A stretch of 64,000 nucleotides of DNA. Origin: Turritopsis dohrnii (Eukaryota > Cnidaria > Hydrozoa > Anthoathecata > Oceaniidae). This document shows, in pieces, positions 34,421-45,628 of this stretch. Below the pieces are notes generated by a model, which ran no database searches, was not told the DNA's origin, and saw only the letters and a list, made by a program, of their open reading frames with translations. The position numbers were made by a program, and so were the translations under genes. How positions within the stretch are numbered: position 1 is the first letter of the stretch; each line of letters opens with the position of its first letter. Where the stretch lies: the NCBI GenBank assembly GCA_027922465.2, contig BQMF02000053.1, positions 930,001 to 994,000 on the forward strand, in the 5' to 3' direction.

Positions 34421-34708
34421 TCAAAAAATTGTCCCATTACGAATCTCGGAGATTTTGATATTCATGTGTACAGACTTCTCTTTCTGGAGCTTTTCCATTT
34501 CTTGCAAGAAAGTTTCCACATGTTTTTTCTTACCACAGACACGGTAAGTAGCGGGTACGACGAGCCCACCACTAACTGTTGCAAATATTTCGTTTTTACA
34601 TTTTTCAACAAATTTACAGAATAAAAAAGATAGTTCAGTAGGGACATGACCAATTAATTGATTTTGATCTTTGTAAATTCCGACAAGTGATAAGTGATAA
34701 TTACGGTC
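34421..34708 (-). CDS. HIRAN-like domain fragment inside the pogo-type element
   Basis: About 95 codons on the minus strand, from just after an upstream TGA to TGA at 34421-34423: DRNYHLSLVGIYKDQNQLIG, then HVPTELSFLFCKFVEK..., SGGLVVPATYRVCGKKKH and a lysine-rich helix. The GHVPxELS core followed by an aliphatic helix and a Thr/Val strand resembles HIRAN domains (single-stranded DNA 3'-end binding in HLTF), as seen in invertebrate element proteins. There is no ATG near the start, so it is either the last exon of a longer gene or a remnant. It overlaps a longer but meaningless open frame at 34462-34653. Role in transposition unknown. Confidence 0.5.
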   Translation of the reverse strand, partial: DRNYHLSLVGIYKDQNQLIGHVPTELSFLFCKFVEKCKNEIFATVSGGLVVPATYRVCGKKKHVETFLQEMEKLQKEKSVHMNIKISEIRNGTIF

Positions 34709-34856
34709 TCACTTTGTAATTCAATTGTTATTTATTATAACTTCATGTTATAAAAATAGAAATAATGAAAAAAAAGTGCTCACTGGCTGGCGTTTGTCAG
34801 GTAACAAAACGTTGAATTCAAATTAAAAAAGTAGAGGAAACACTTGTCTATCAGTC

Positions 34857-36285
34857 ATGGCTGAAAACGAAGTAGTAAAGTCCACATCTCATAAAAATGA
34901 GAAGATAAAATCGTATACTTTATCTTATAAAATACTTGTGATCGAAAATGCTAAAAAGTCATCAATTGGAGCAGCTGAAAGAAAGTTTGGAATTGACAGG
35001 AAAAGAATAAGAGAATGGGTGAAGAATGAAAAAGAAATACGCAATAAAGTCAGGTCTAAAACAGGAGGTAATTCTTCGAAAAGACTCGATGGTGGTGGAA
35101 GAAAAGTCGGTGATATGGATTTAGAGCAAATGTTTCTTGATTGGATAACAACACAACGATCAAGAAATTTACGAGTGTCAAGAAAAACAATCATGAGAAA
35201 AGCAAAGAACTATGCAGAGGAAAAAGCTGCAAGTAAGGGTCGAAACAACGAATTCATTGCAAGCAAAGGATGGCTAGAAAACTTTATGTCACGAAATGGG
35301 TTATCACTTCGTCGTCGTACAACTGAAGCGCAAAAAACGCCAGAACAAATCATCAATAAAGTGATATCATATATTCTTTATGTTCGCCAATTGAAAGAAA
35401 GGAACAATTATGATTTGGATTGTATAATTGCGATGGATGAAACAGCCGTGTGGAACGATATGTTGTCGAATACTACAGTTACCGGAAAAGGTGCAAAGTC
35501 TGTTGTATTGAAAACTACAGGTCACGAAAAAAACAGAGTTACCGTCACTTTGGCTGCCAAAGCAAATGGTGATAAACTTAAGCCATATATCGTCTTTCCG
35601 GGAAAAAAACGAGAGGTCCAAAGCTTGAAGAAAGATCCCGAGGTAAAAAATCGTTGCTACATAGAATCAACTACTAGCTAACGGTTGGATGAATGAGATC
35701 ACAACCGTAGATTTGATCGAAAATGTTTTAAAAACTTTTACTTTTGGTAAAAGAAGATTATTTGCATGGGACAGTTTTAGAGCTCACCTTACACAAAGTG
35801 TGAAGGAGTTGCTTCATAAAGGTAAAATTGATGCCGTTGTTATTCCTGGCGGTGCCACGGGACATATCCAGGCGCCTGATGTTTCTTGGAATAAGCCGTT
35901 GAAAGATCAACTGCGAGAAATGTATGATAAATGGATGGATGAAGGGCCCCACACCGAAACAAAAGCAGGAAATATGCGTGGACCTCCACTAAAATTGATT
36001 GTTCAATGGATTCTTCAAGCGTGGGCAGATCTCGATCGTGATATAATCAAGAAATCATTCCGTTGCTGTGCTTTATCAATTGCAAATGATGGAAGTGAGG
36101 ATAGTGAGATTACATGCTTCAAACCGGGAAAACCACTAAGCTCTGGATTAGAAAAGTTGACAGCTGCAAGGAAAGATGCTGATCAGGCCCTTGTTGACCC
36201 TTTCGACGAGTCAGATATCGAAGACGATCCAAATCTCCTCATCGATTCGGATCGGGAAGAAGACGAAGACGTAGAAATAGACTAA
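34857..36285 (+). pseudogene. Pogo/Tigger-type DDE transposase, frameshifted
   Basis: From ATG 34857: a Psq-type helix-turn-helix (residues about 20-62, YKILVIENAKKSSIGAAERK), a CENP-B-type DNA-binding part (about 85-155, FLDWITTQRSRNLRVSRKTI and SKGWLENFMSRNGLSLRR), then the DDE catalytic domain. First Asp in IIAMDETAVWND, second in LFAWDSFRAHLT, third in HIQAPDVSWNKPLK. The tail is acidic (SDIEDDPNLLIDSDREEDED). The first frame stops at 35679-35681 and the second frame takes over at 35680. One extra base around 35679 accounts for both, and otherwise the gene is open. This is a recent inactivation, a sequencing error, or an allele. Cut-and-paste transposition at TA is the family's function. 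Confidence 0.88.
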
Positions 36286-36681
36286 CTGAGTATTTAAATT
36301 ATTATATTTGAGATTTCTTCTGTTATATGTAAATAGTTTCTTTAAGTTAATATCATAAGATAAATGTATAGAAGTTTTATGTTTGCACTTTTTATAATTT
36401 TCTTGTATGGATTTTCAAAATTATTTTATAACCGCCCACCTCTATTTAGCGCTCCCCTCTAATAAGCGCCCCCCCTAAATTTCGAAAAAATTTAATAAGC
36501 GCCCGGGCGGTTAATAGAGGAAATACGGTATACTATTGTTATAATAATGATTTATGTTTATTAATTAGTACTATACATTCCGCAGTGGGATATAAAAGCC
36601 TTTAAAATCTTCAAAACGAGGTTATATGCATGTTGGCAAAGTCATAATACTGTATAGAAACAGATACTTGGGAAAAATCCA

Positions 36682-37115
36682 TGAAAAGACAGAAAAACAT
36701 TGCAAATGCCTGCATACGATTTCACGAACAAAAAAGGTATTCTTACAGCTATTGAGAACCCTCCTAAGGAAGTCGAAAGCGAGTATGTAAATAACGTAAG
36801 TAAGTGAACAGGCAAATAGTTCTCATTATTATGAATGCCTCTGCAATAGACTGACAACGCTGAACAATTTTTGCAATATAACGAATAGTTCAATAAGTAT
36901 TGTGACCATGTGGCACAAAACAGTGAGTGGGGGGTTCAAAATGAACTTGCAATATACAAACCATGGACGTATAAAAAGAGAAGGACTTACAACTTTTATA
37001 AATCTATTCAAACAAACCTCGCCTTGGTTTATTGAAATTTTCACAAAAGCAGTTTTGAAACTCCCTCAAGTGCTGTTAAAAATATATGTTTCCATTGGCT
37101 TCCATGATCGTAATA
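36682..37115. other. No gene recognised
   Basis: AT-rich sequence between two elements, with only short frames. Confidence 0.3.
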
Positions 37116-37544
37116 GGACAGCTTTATACAGCCGCATAATCGCCGTGTCGAATTAAATTACTTTAATTCGGGTAAAATTCGACAAAAATGCGACAGTCAC
37201 TTTATACAGGTTTTGTTGCCGCATATAAAATTCGACATGACTTTAGACAGCCGCATAAATGTCGAATAAATTTATCATCGTGTGTTTCTTACACGCTGTC
37301 CACTACTTTCATGCACTTTTTTCACAAAGTTCACTCAAGCTGTTATTAAATTCGACGATTATGCGGCTGTATCAAGTGATGCCGAATTTATGTCGAAGAT
37401 TGCCATTTTATTCGACAAACTCTGCTGAACTTAATTCATTATGTCGCACTTAATTAAATTTTCACTTTATACAGTCGAATTTACGTCGCATTTAATAAAG
37501 AGTTTAATTCGACGCGGCGATTATGCGGCTGTATAAAGCCGTCC
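37116..37544. mobile_element. MITE with about 42-bp TIRs (GCCGCATAATCGCCG family)
   Basis: The left GGACAGCTTTATACAGCCGC, ATAATCGCCGTGTCGAATTA and right AATTCGACGCGGCGATTATG, CGGCTGTATAAAGCCGTCC are inverted repeats. The AATTCGAC and GCCGCATA words recur inside in both directions. ATA on both flanks may be the target duplication. A diverged copy lies at 50436-50867. Confidence 0.8.
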
Positions 37545-38118
37545 ATAAACAACCAGAAATGAATTTAAAGATTTTATGATTATTTTGAAGCCAGGTTTTG
37601 AACTCTGATTCCTCATGACTTCTTACAGTCTCAAACATGAAATTTTCAGAATTGAATGAAAAAGCACTCTTGTTTCTGTATATTCTCAGGCATCGCCCAG
37701 GCGTCTTTCAAAGTACCGAATCTTTGGATATAAGTATATACACAAAATACTTCCTAACTCCGACAAATTTATCTTAATTCCAATCCGACATTTTTGAAAA
37801 AGGTTGAGTAGAAGTTCTGTGATACTCAAGAATATTGCTGATGAATCTGCAAATCGTATTTTCTCTCAATTCCTTGGTTTTCCACATCGGATTAAACCTA
37901 AAACGTCGTATAAACCCGACCATGTGAACCGAAATCCAGTGAAATGCGAGGCGAGGATTACATCAAAGAAATGCCGACAGAATAGATTTTAATAATAGAA
38001 ATGAAAGGCTTTAGAATTAGTTGTGAGTCCTTCTCTTTTTATACGTCCATGTACAAACCGAAAAACTAAAATATCTGCATAAAACTTTGTCAATTGTTAT
38101 CACTTAGGTTTAAGTTAT
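37545..38118. other. No gene recognised
   Basis: The open frame 37804-37992 has no recognisable homology. Confidence 0.3.
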
Positions 38119-38724
38119 CTTATCGGACAAAACTTAGTCGGACAAAAGTGACTAAATTTTTTGAAAGTGACTAAAATTTTGTCCGACTAATAATTTTGTC
38201 CGACTAAATATTTGGTCCAAATCATTTTTTTTCAGAATTCTTCTTATCAGTTTAATTACAAAATTTTAAATATTTATAATTTCTTTATGATTTTTCTTTT
38301 TGCTCACCAACGAATACAATATTTTTACATGACTTAGTCATAACGTTAGGTGAGAATTATTTTGTACTATCTCCAATTTCTTTAAACTGAGAAAATTAAG
38401 TTTTAAATTTCGTAACCACACAAAATCTTTAATAAACCTTTCTATGGAAAGATACTTGGTACATTTTGAATACATCGTATTTGGAGTCCCTGACCAAAAA
38501 TTATTTCAAATTTGCTAGTACTCACTTCATGCTCTTGCAAATTCACCTTTAACTGACAAAAAATGTTTTATACAGTACGAAAAACATCAATTTTCCTTAT
38601 GTTGCTTCTGTGTATATCACTTGGAGTTGCTTGGGCACTCCAAAATCTGAATTTGGAATTTAAAAAGACTACAAATTTTCCTTAAAAGTTATTGGCATGA
38701 GCTGACAGTAAAATACAACAGACA

Positions 38725-39585
38725 CGTTACATCTAAAAAACGCTGGTGAACTTAAAGATGAAAAGGCAGCTGTTGTTTGTATTGGCTTAGAAAATGTTAT
38801 AAGCTTGCCAAAATCTAAGGTAGGAAACATTTAATACAAAAGAAAGCTATCACCATACATATATATATTGTTCATACAATAGAGGGTATTGTGTGCTTTG
38901 GAGCTTTATTGGAAGAGGGAGGGAATGACATTGCCAGTACTACAATGTCAATGTTGGAAAGAATTCCTAAGGATGATTCTGCCATTAAAAAGTTGTACTT
39001 TGGTTTGACTCGTGAGTCACAAAAAATCGAAACAGTTATAAATCTGCTCTGCCCTTCAAGAGTTTGTTTTTCTGCAAAGATAGTTATAATCGAACAGAGG
39101 TTTTGTGAACCTAGTCGTTCCAGCATTCAAGAAGTTGATAATATTCATAGTCAAATTGACAGGGCCTTCTCTCCAGTCGAGATATTTTCTCCACCTGGGT
39201 TGGTGCAAATGCTACCAAATGTGAATCAAAAACATCCGTTCATGGTAATACAAGTGCAATCAGACAGCATTAAGAACTTCATTCAAGTTGCTGCATTGCT
39301 TAATTATAAATCTGTTCCGTATTTTTCAATCAAAACAGTTGTTCATCGCGAAAACACCCCAAATCATGTCTTTTATAAAGACAGATTTACCGACCCTTTT
39401 AAACAGGCTAAACTGACCAAGAGTCAACAAACCAGAAAGTCTACCCAAAAATCTCCATAAATCCCGTTTGCAAAAGTTTTGAAAGCTAACAGATTGATTT
39501 CAAAGGCCAAAAAGGATGATCTTGAGAGTATGTTTGCCTATATGCCTCCTATTAATGTTGCTTTTTGTAAGATTACATTAAAGTG
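38725..39585 (+). pseudogene. Decayed element gene with RNase-H-like (DDE-type) remnants
   Basis: A first exon fragment (NAGELKDEKAAVVCIGLENV, ending before a GTAGG donor near 38820) is followed by the 38891-39460 frame: FGALLEEGGNDIASTTMSML, an Asp/Asn region that drops out of frame (a TGA at the Cys of a DSCxxNRNS-like motif near 39010), SIQEVDNIHSQIDRAF, then HPFMVIQVQSDSIKNFIQVA. TAA at 39458-39460 is followed in frame by IPFAKVLKANRLISKAKKDD...MPPIN. This order is that of a large invertebrate element family (vCIxLqnVLxLPk, GxxGxNEIaS, SDSCxxQNRN, HS.iDxVH..IER, KKkDLxxLLxfIPP). I know it from memory and cannot name its superfamily. Confidence 0.55.
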
Positions 39586-39798
39586 AAAAAAGATTTACCG
39601 ACCCTTTTAAACAGACTAAACTGAGCAAGAGTCAACAAACCAGAAAGTCTACCCAAAAATCTCCATAAATCCCGTTTGCAAAAGTTTTGAAAGCTAACAG
39701 ATTGATTTCAAAGGCCAAAAAGGATGATCTTGAGAGTATGTTTGCCTATATGCCTCCTATTAATGTTGCTTTTTGTAAGATTACATTAAAGTGAACAA
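39383..39798. repeat. 208-bp tandem duplication
   Basis: 39383-39590 and 39591-39798 are nearly identical, both beginning AGATTTACCGACCCTTTTAA and ending ATTACATTAAAGTGAA. The duplicated segment is the 3' end of the decayed element gene, including its KKDDLESM tail and stop. The few differences indicate a recent event. Confidence 0.95.
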
Positions 39799-40337
39799 AG
39801 ATAATTTGGTACCAATCTATGCAATTTATATTTTAAAACGGCATATTTAAAGATTGCGTTAAATTTTCTAGGGAGAAGGTTGTCAATTGATTAATCTCCT
39901 TTGTATTTTCTCATGTGACTTTTTATATTTGCATGACATTAGTTTTTGTGATTATATTCATTACAGAAAATGACTTCTTTTAAAGCTTTATCGACATGTT
40001 ATGATTGATAAATCGCTTCCACGTTCGCCATTTTGAAAATACAATAAAAGCAAATAATCTCCACTATTTACAAGATTATCTAACAGCGGTTTCAGGACAA
40101 ATCAATAACCTCGTATCAACCCGTACATAGAATAAGCCGTATTTGCTTGGCTTTTGGAGATAGAACATAATAATTTTAAGGCGTTATAACGAATAAGGAG
40201 ATAAAACAATATCAGACTTTCGTTTGAAGGAGATTTTGCACTTGTTTTTGGAAAAAGCTCACGGAGAAAGAATGAAATAATCCTGAAAAGCTTGAAAACA
40301 ATCGGAGCTCATTTTTTCCAAAAATGGAGATAGAACA
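39799..40337. other. No gene recognised
   Basis: AT-rich interior of the 6-kb element. Confidence 0.3.
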
Positions 40338-43330
40338 AAACAAGATGCCCTTGCAGGCATAAGGATTTCTGCAAAATCAGCTGAAGTATGAAAAAAGAAA
40401 GACTACGACATTCTTGAAATTTAAGAAAAGTTTAATCCGCAATATATATTTATTAAATTTCTGATCATGTACTCCTCAAAAATCTGGAAAAACATAATTG
40501 CCACTATGCAAAACTTTATACCAATAAACATCAATAAACTTGATTATATCTGAATGACATATGTTCTTTATTTTGATGGTACGAAAAGATATTAAGAATT
40601 CAGTGATCAATTCAGATAAGACAATGAGTATGCATGTAAGTCAATGTAAATGTTATGAATTTAGTATGTATTGTCAATCTTCCTAACAGAATTCCTAAGG
40701 ACAAAAAGGAACGCATAGATTTTAATGATACGAAATACATCCATATACATACAAAATCAACATACATAACTGAAACTTAAACTTAAAAACTTAGAAACTT
40801 AAAAAAACATTAAATTTTTAATTACGCATACACCCCAGGAAATTATTAAAGCATAGCTGACACAATATGAAACTTACACACGTTAACTGCCAATAAACTT
40901 AATGAACAAAAGAACAATAAATTTAAATAGATGCTGTAAGATATCACAGTGATTACGTAAGTCTTTTAATATATACGGTCAATCTTCCTAATAACGAAAA
41001 GACTTCCCAAACAAAAAAAAGTAAACAAAGATTTGCATTATGTAAATATGTGATTCAAATTAGCAAACATAACTGAAAGCAGTTAAAATTTACAGACAGT
41101 CGAGATAAGTTTCCTATTTGCTATCGTAAATAGGAAGTCCTATTCCTAATTAAGGGCATTAATAATAATACAGCCAAGAACTATACAATTAAATATGCTA
41201 ACATAGCTAGAGAAATACCTATCAAACATAAAATGATGCAGGCAGAGGTTAGACAGATATTCTTGTTGTTGGAGCTGAAGAGGAAACTGAGCTGAGCTGT
41301 ACGTATCCAGAACTTAAAAGGCATTACAACCCACAGTTGAAACAAACGAGCTTTTGTATTTAGAAAAGCTTAAAAGAATACCAGACATTTTCAAAAAAAA
41401 CAAAAACCTTTCCTTTTTGACACACTGTTTTTATAAAACATTGAGAACTTGTTTTTAAAAAAGAATGAACACAGTAGAATCTTTGTAAGATAATCATAAA
41501 TTTCTACCCTCTACTCTCGGTCTTGGAACTGTAAATCTATTCAACGTTGATCAATCAACTTTTGGAAGTTTCTTCGGTCACGCTGTAGTGTACCATTATG
41601 CGAACGGCGTGCAAATGTAAGTCGAAAAATACCCGGATGATCACATGGCGGAAATTCAAGCCAATAAACTAGCGCTATTAAAGTTAATTAGCACTTTTTC
41701 GTAATAGTGGCGCTTCATGCACCAATGAACTTTTGAGACGGCGGCTGTATGAACCAATGAACTTCGAAATAAAAAAAATCGCTACGTTTGGACAGTAAGA
41801 TGAAAAAAAAAACAAGATGCCCTTGCAGGCATAAGGATTTCTGCAAAATCAGCTGAAGTATGAAAAAAGAAAGACTATGACATTCTTGAAATTTAAGAAA
41901 AGTTTAATCCGCAATTAAATTTCTGATCACGTACTCCCCAAAAATCTGGAAAAAACATAATTGTCACTATGCAAAACTTTATCTGAATGACATGTTCTTT
42001 ATTTTGTTGGTACGAAATGATATTAAGGATTCAGTGATCAATTTAGATAAGACAATGAGTATGCACGTAAGTCATTGTATATAGATTTTAATGATACGAA
42101 ATACATCTATATACATACAAAATCAACATACATAACTGAAAACAGAAATTTGTGCTTTAATTTGAGTAACAATATGTCATTGCCATCTTTTTAATTTAAA
42201 AGCATGCATTACCAGAACTAAATTTCATGAAAAGATTATAAAAATTTATTCAGAAACTTAAAAAACAATAAATTTTTAATTACGTATACACGCCAGGGCA
42301 TCATGAAAGCATAACTGACACAATACGAACCTTACATTAACTTCTAATAAACTTAATGAACAAAATAACATCAAATTCATATGCTTTCAGATATCACAGT
42401 GATTACGTATGTACGGTCAATCTTCCTAATTACGAAAAGACTTCCCAAACACAAAAAGTAAACAAAGATTAGGATTACGAAAAATATGACCTAAACTTAG
42501 CTACCAAAATTAGCAAACATATATAACTGAAAACAGAAATTTGCGTTAAAATATGTCCAATATTTAGAATTTACAGACAATCAAGGTAAGTTTCAATTTG
42601 CTATCGTAAATAGTAAGCCTCCATTCCTAATTCAGGACATTGATAATACAGCCAAGAACTATACAAGTATATAATAGGCTAAAAAGTAGCTAGAGAAACA
42701 TCAAACATAAAATATGAGATACGCAGCGACAGACGAGGGTAACAAGACATTCCTTGTATGTTGTTGGAGCTGAAGAGGAAACTGAGCTGAGCTGCATGTA
42801 TCCAGAGCTTAAAAAGCACTAAGCCCACACATGAAACAAACAGTATTTTGCATCTAGAAAGGCTTATAAAAGAATCGCAGCAGACATTTTGCAAAACATA
42901 AAAGCTGCACACACTGTTTTCACAAAACATTGAGAACTTGTTTTTAGAAAAGAATGAACGTAGTAGAATCATTGCAAGATAATTATAAATTTCTACCCTT
43001 TACTTTCGGTTTTGGAAGTGCAAATCTTCTTACTTTTGGAAATTTAAGGTTTCTTCGGTCACGCTGTGGTATACCACCATTATGCGAACGGCGTGCAAAT
43101 GTAAGTCGAAAAATACCCGGATGATCACATGGTGGAAATTCAAGCCAATAAACTAGCGCTATTAAAGTTAATTAGCACCCTTTCGTAATAGTGGCGCTTC
43201 ATGCACCAATGAACTTTTGAGACGGCGGCTGTATGAACCAATGAACTTCGAAATAAAAAAAATCGCTACGTTTGGACAGTAAGATGAAAAAAAAAAAAAA
43301 AAAAAAAAAAAAACTAAGAAAAACAACGAC
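40338..43330. repeat. Two tandem 1.5-kb units of a non-coding repeat
   Basis: Unit 1 (40338-41811) and unit 2 (41812 to about 43290) both start CAAGATGCCCTTGCAGGCAT. Both contain the block TATGCGAACGGCGTGCAAAT and end AAATCGCTACGTTTGGACAG, TAAGATGAAAA. Unit 2 runs into about 27 A and then TATTTCTTGCTACGCAGAAA, the tail also seen at 16780-16815. Many small indels separate the units. No long open frame. It looks like an interspersed repeat (also at 15331) that inserted into the 6-kb element and was tandemly duplicated. Confidence 0.8.
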
Positions 43331-43499
43331 GATCGTAAAGTATTTCTTGCTACGCAGAAATCCAATAATTCTCACCTAACGATAAATAAACAATTTCTAA
43401 AGTGGTAAAGTGTTTTGATGAATAATATTAACGCTTGTTTCCATGATGTTTATTGTTTAATCTTTACGCTCTAAAGGGATTCTCGACCCTTTTGTAAAC

Positions 43500-43709
43500 A
43501 GATTGGACGTTTTTAATAGCCCCACTAATTCCAGGAAGGAATCCACAGGAAAAACGAGAAAAGCACTGGTAATAACAGAAACTTCCGATGAAAGTGATAG
43601 CGAGGTAGTTCAAAAGAAAATGAAGAAGACAGACATAATAGAAGAAACGCCTGGAGCCATTGCAGGAACCAAAATAGACTTTTATACTGATCAGGAATAT
43701 GACATATGA
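43500..43709 (+). CDS. Terminal-exon-like acidic frame in the 6-kb element
   Basis: After an acceptor (CTTTTGTAAACAG, ending about 43501) the frame reads LDVFNSPTNSRKESTGKTRK, ALVITETSDESDSEVVQKKM and ends with a TGA at 43707-43709. There is no ATG start, so it would be a last exon. The composition (Ser/Asp/Glu plus Lys) is like a linker or nuclear tail. Family unknown; upstream exons were not found. Confidence 0.3.
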   Translation, partial: RLDVFNSPTNSRKESTGKTRKALVITETSDESDSEVVQKKMKKTDIIEETPGAIAGTKIDFYTDQEYDI

Positions 43710-44090
43710 AATATGAAATTGAAAAATAAAATTATACTACAACCTATTAGGGTTTTTTTCCGACGGCAAAATTGTGCCGTCGTGGTATGATGATTTTGTT
43801 GGACATATGTTTTTCACGTTGGCAAAACTGTTTTTATTAAATATGCCTTTCCCCTCGATTTCCTATACATATCTAGAACTTACAGTAATTGGCGCACTTC
43901 CGCACGCTTTTAGAGAATCCTTATCGAAAATTAAGTAAGTTCTGAAATTTTAGAAAAGGACCAAAATTTTAGTCGGACAATATTATTAGTCGGACAAAAG
44001 TGACTAAAATATTTGGAGGTGACTAAAATTTTGTCCGACTAATATTTTCGTCTGACTAAAATTTTGTCCGACTAAGGTTTGTCCGATAAG

Positions 44091-45628
44091 GTACACTACG
44101 GCTTTCACTAGAAATAATAACATTAGTTGTATCCATTGGCTAACGAGATGATAACATGCTGGTAATGGCACGAATTGGTTATTTTACAAAATTCACTTAT
44201 CCCCTTAAAACATACTACAACTACGATAACCTAACGAGGAAAAATCATTAAAACTGGCTCGATAAGATAAGAGAGTTTCACAAACAAAACAGATATTCTT
44301 ATAACTATTTGGAAAATTGCTTGAAATAATCCGAAATCAAGTAATTATGGCATGTGTAGTATTGTAGTATTGCTCCACGACGCTTGGTTTTACGCATAAT
44401 GGTGTTTTCGTTTCCTCTAATATAATTTATTGTATTAATCACATGGTTGGTTGAAATTTAATTTTTGGAAAATTAATCCCAAATTTCCTTAAAAGCTAAT
44501 ATTACTAATACAAATCGGCGTTTTAGTTCCCTCATGCAGTTGACTTATTTATCTCGACTACTCTCTATCTCGAACAAAAAGCTTGATTCCTTGATCATTT
44601 GTGCACTTATTAAGCTATTTCCACCTCTTAATTTTGAACTTTCCCTATCTTCAACAAATGTCCTGGTCCCTTGCGAATTCGAGATAGAGAGAGAGAGAGT
44701 ACTGTATTTCAATTTCAAAGGTTTTAAAATTTCGGACAGACATATCAATTTGTTATATATGGCTTTACATTCTAGTGTATTAAGTTATATTACTAAAATA
44801 CATGACATTCCTTTTGTTGTGTCGCTATTGTTCAAATTGTAAATTCTAACGGTCTAGAACTTAAGTTGCTGAAATTGCTTTTAAAGTTTTCTTTTATATT
44901 TCGGACGGACAAAATCTTTTATACCAATTTAGGAGAAAACCGTTCAAGAACATTGCTCAGATTTTACCACAAGATGAGTGATATCATTTGGCACTACTTC
45001 ACGTTGGTCTTGTTATGATTCTTGACATTGAAATTTATGTTGCAGAATGTCCGTCCGACATAGTTAAACGATCGCACTACCGTCAAAATTCTCCAAAGGA
45101 AATCCTTGAACAAATTTTGTCTTTGAAATTGATGATGTTAATGTTTGTTTTCGTTGTAAACAAAAAGTTAGAAATCATAGTTCCGCTTTGAAATGCTGAT
45201 CAAAAAATCAATAATTCCTAAATTTCTGTCGCATCCGTCAAATCAATTTTGTGAATAAAAAATTTCCAGCTAACGCATTTCGAAAAAAATAACTCATTTT
45301 TTCCAGCAGGAAAAGAGACAAAATCTCTTAAATAAATTACATAAACATTGGGGAGTATGTAGTCGTTTTTTATAACGCATCGAAATAGTATCGAAGTATG
45401 AAGTATCGAAATGTCCGTCCGACATATAAATAGGTTTTGTAACAGACCCTACTAAACTTTTTAAACTATTTCTGGTTCAGCGTGCTTTCTAATAAACGGT
45501 GCTTTTCAAGAAGTGGTGGTCAATTATTTGCACCTTATATCCAGTCCTGTAATAAATTGGCCTTTACAACAACTTTACAACAAAAAAGTAAAGTACGCGA
45601 AACAGTACTTCTCTCTTAACATTTATTA
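44091..45628. repeat. No gene; GTCCGTCCGACAT repeats
   Basis: CGGACGGACAAAATC at about 44903 and GTCCGTCCGACATA at about 45049 and 45412 suggest parts of a decayed TIR element, but I cannot fix its ends. A short GA microsatellite lies at 44686-44698. The open frame 44534-44842 has no recognisable homology. Confidence 0.3.

Larger units (their letters stand above)
34046..36528 (+). mobile_element. Pogo-type DNA transposon, 2.48 kb, TA target duplication
   Basis: The ends CCGTATTTCCTCTATT and AATAGAGGAAATACGG are inverted, with TA on both sides (34044-34045, 36529-36530). Subterminal GCGCCCGGG(C)GGTTAATAGAG and CTAATAAGCGC blocks recur near both ends. It encodes a transposase (plus) and a HIRAN-like frame (minus), divergently arranged. 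The MITE at 15716-16205 shares its ends. Confidence 0.85.
33943..36679. mobile_element. GACCTTTCCCGA-family MITE split by the pogo-type element
   Basis: The left part 33943-34045 (GACCTTTCCCGAATTTTTGT to TTGTCTCGTTTCTAAG) and right part 36529-36679 (TACTATTGTTATAATAATG to TTGGGAAAAATC) together make one MITE, with the 2.48-kb pogo-type element inserted at TA. The MITE is therefore the older insertion. Confidence 0.65.
38119..44090. mobile_element. About 6-kb TIR element with GTCCGACTAA subterminal repeats
   Basis: Left end CTTATCGGACAAAACTTAGT, and right end (minus strand) CTTATCGGACAAACCTTAGT. Behind each end the words TTAGTCGGACAAAA and its inverse TTTTGTCCGACTAA recur five to seven times within about 110 bp, with AGTGACTAAA between them. 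Such arrays usually serve as transposase binding sites (inference). I found no clear target duplication. Inside are a decayed transposon gene (38.7-39.6 kb), two tandem 1.5-kb units (40.3-43.3 kb) and a terminal-exon-like frame (43.5 kb). Confidence 0.7.

Noticed and set aside
34462..34653. 63-aa minus-strand ORF in the pogo-type element
   Set aside because: The neighbouring minus frame (34421-34708) has HIRAN-like conserved text. This one is an out-of-frame shadow.
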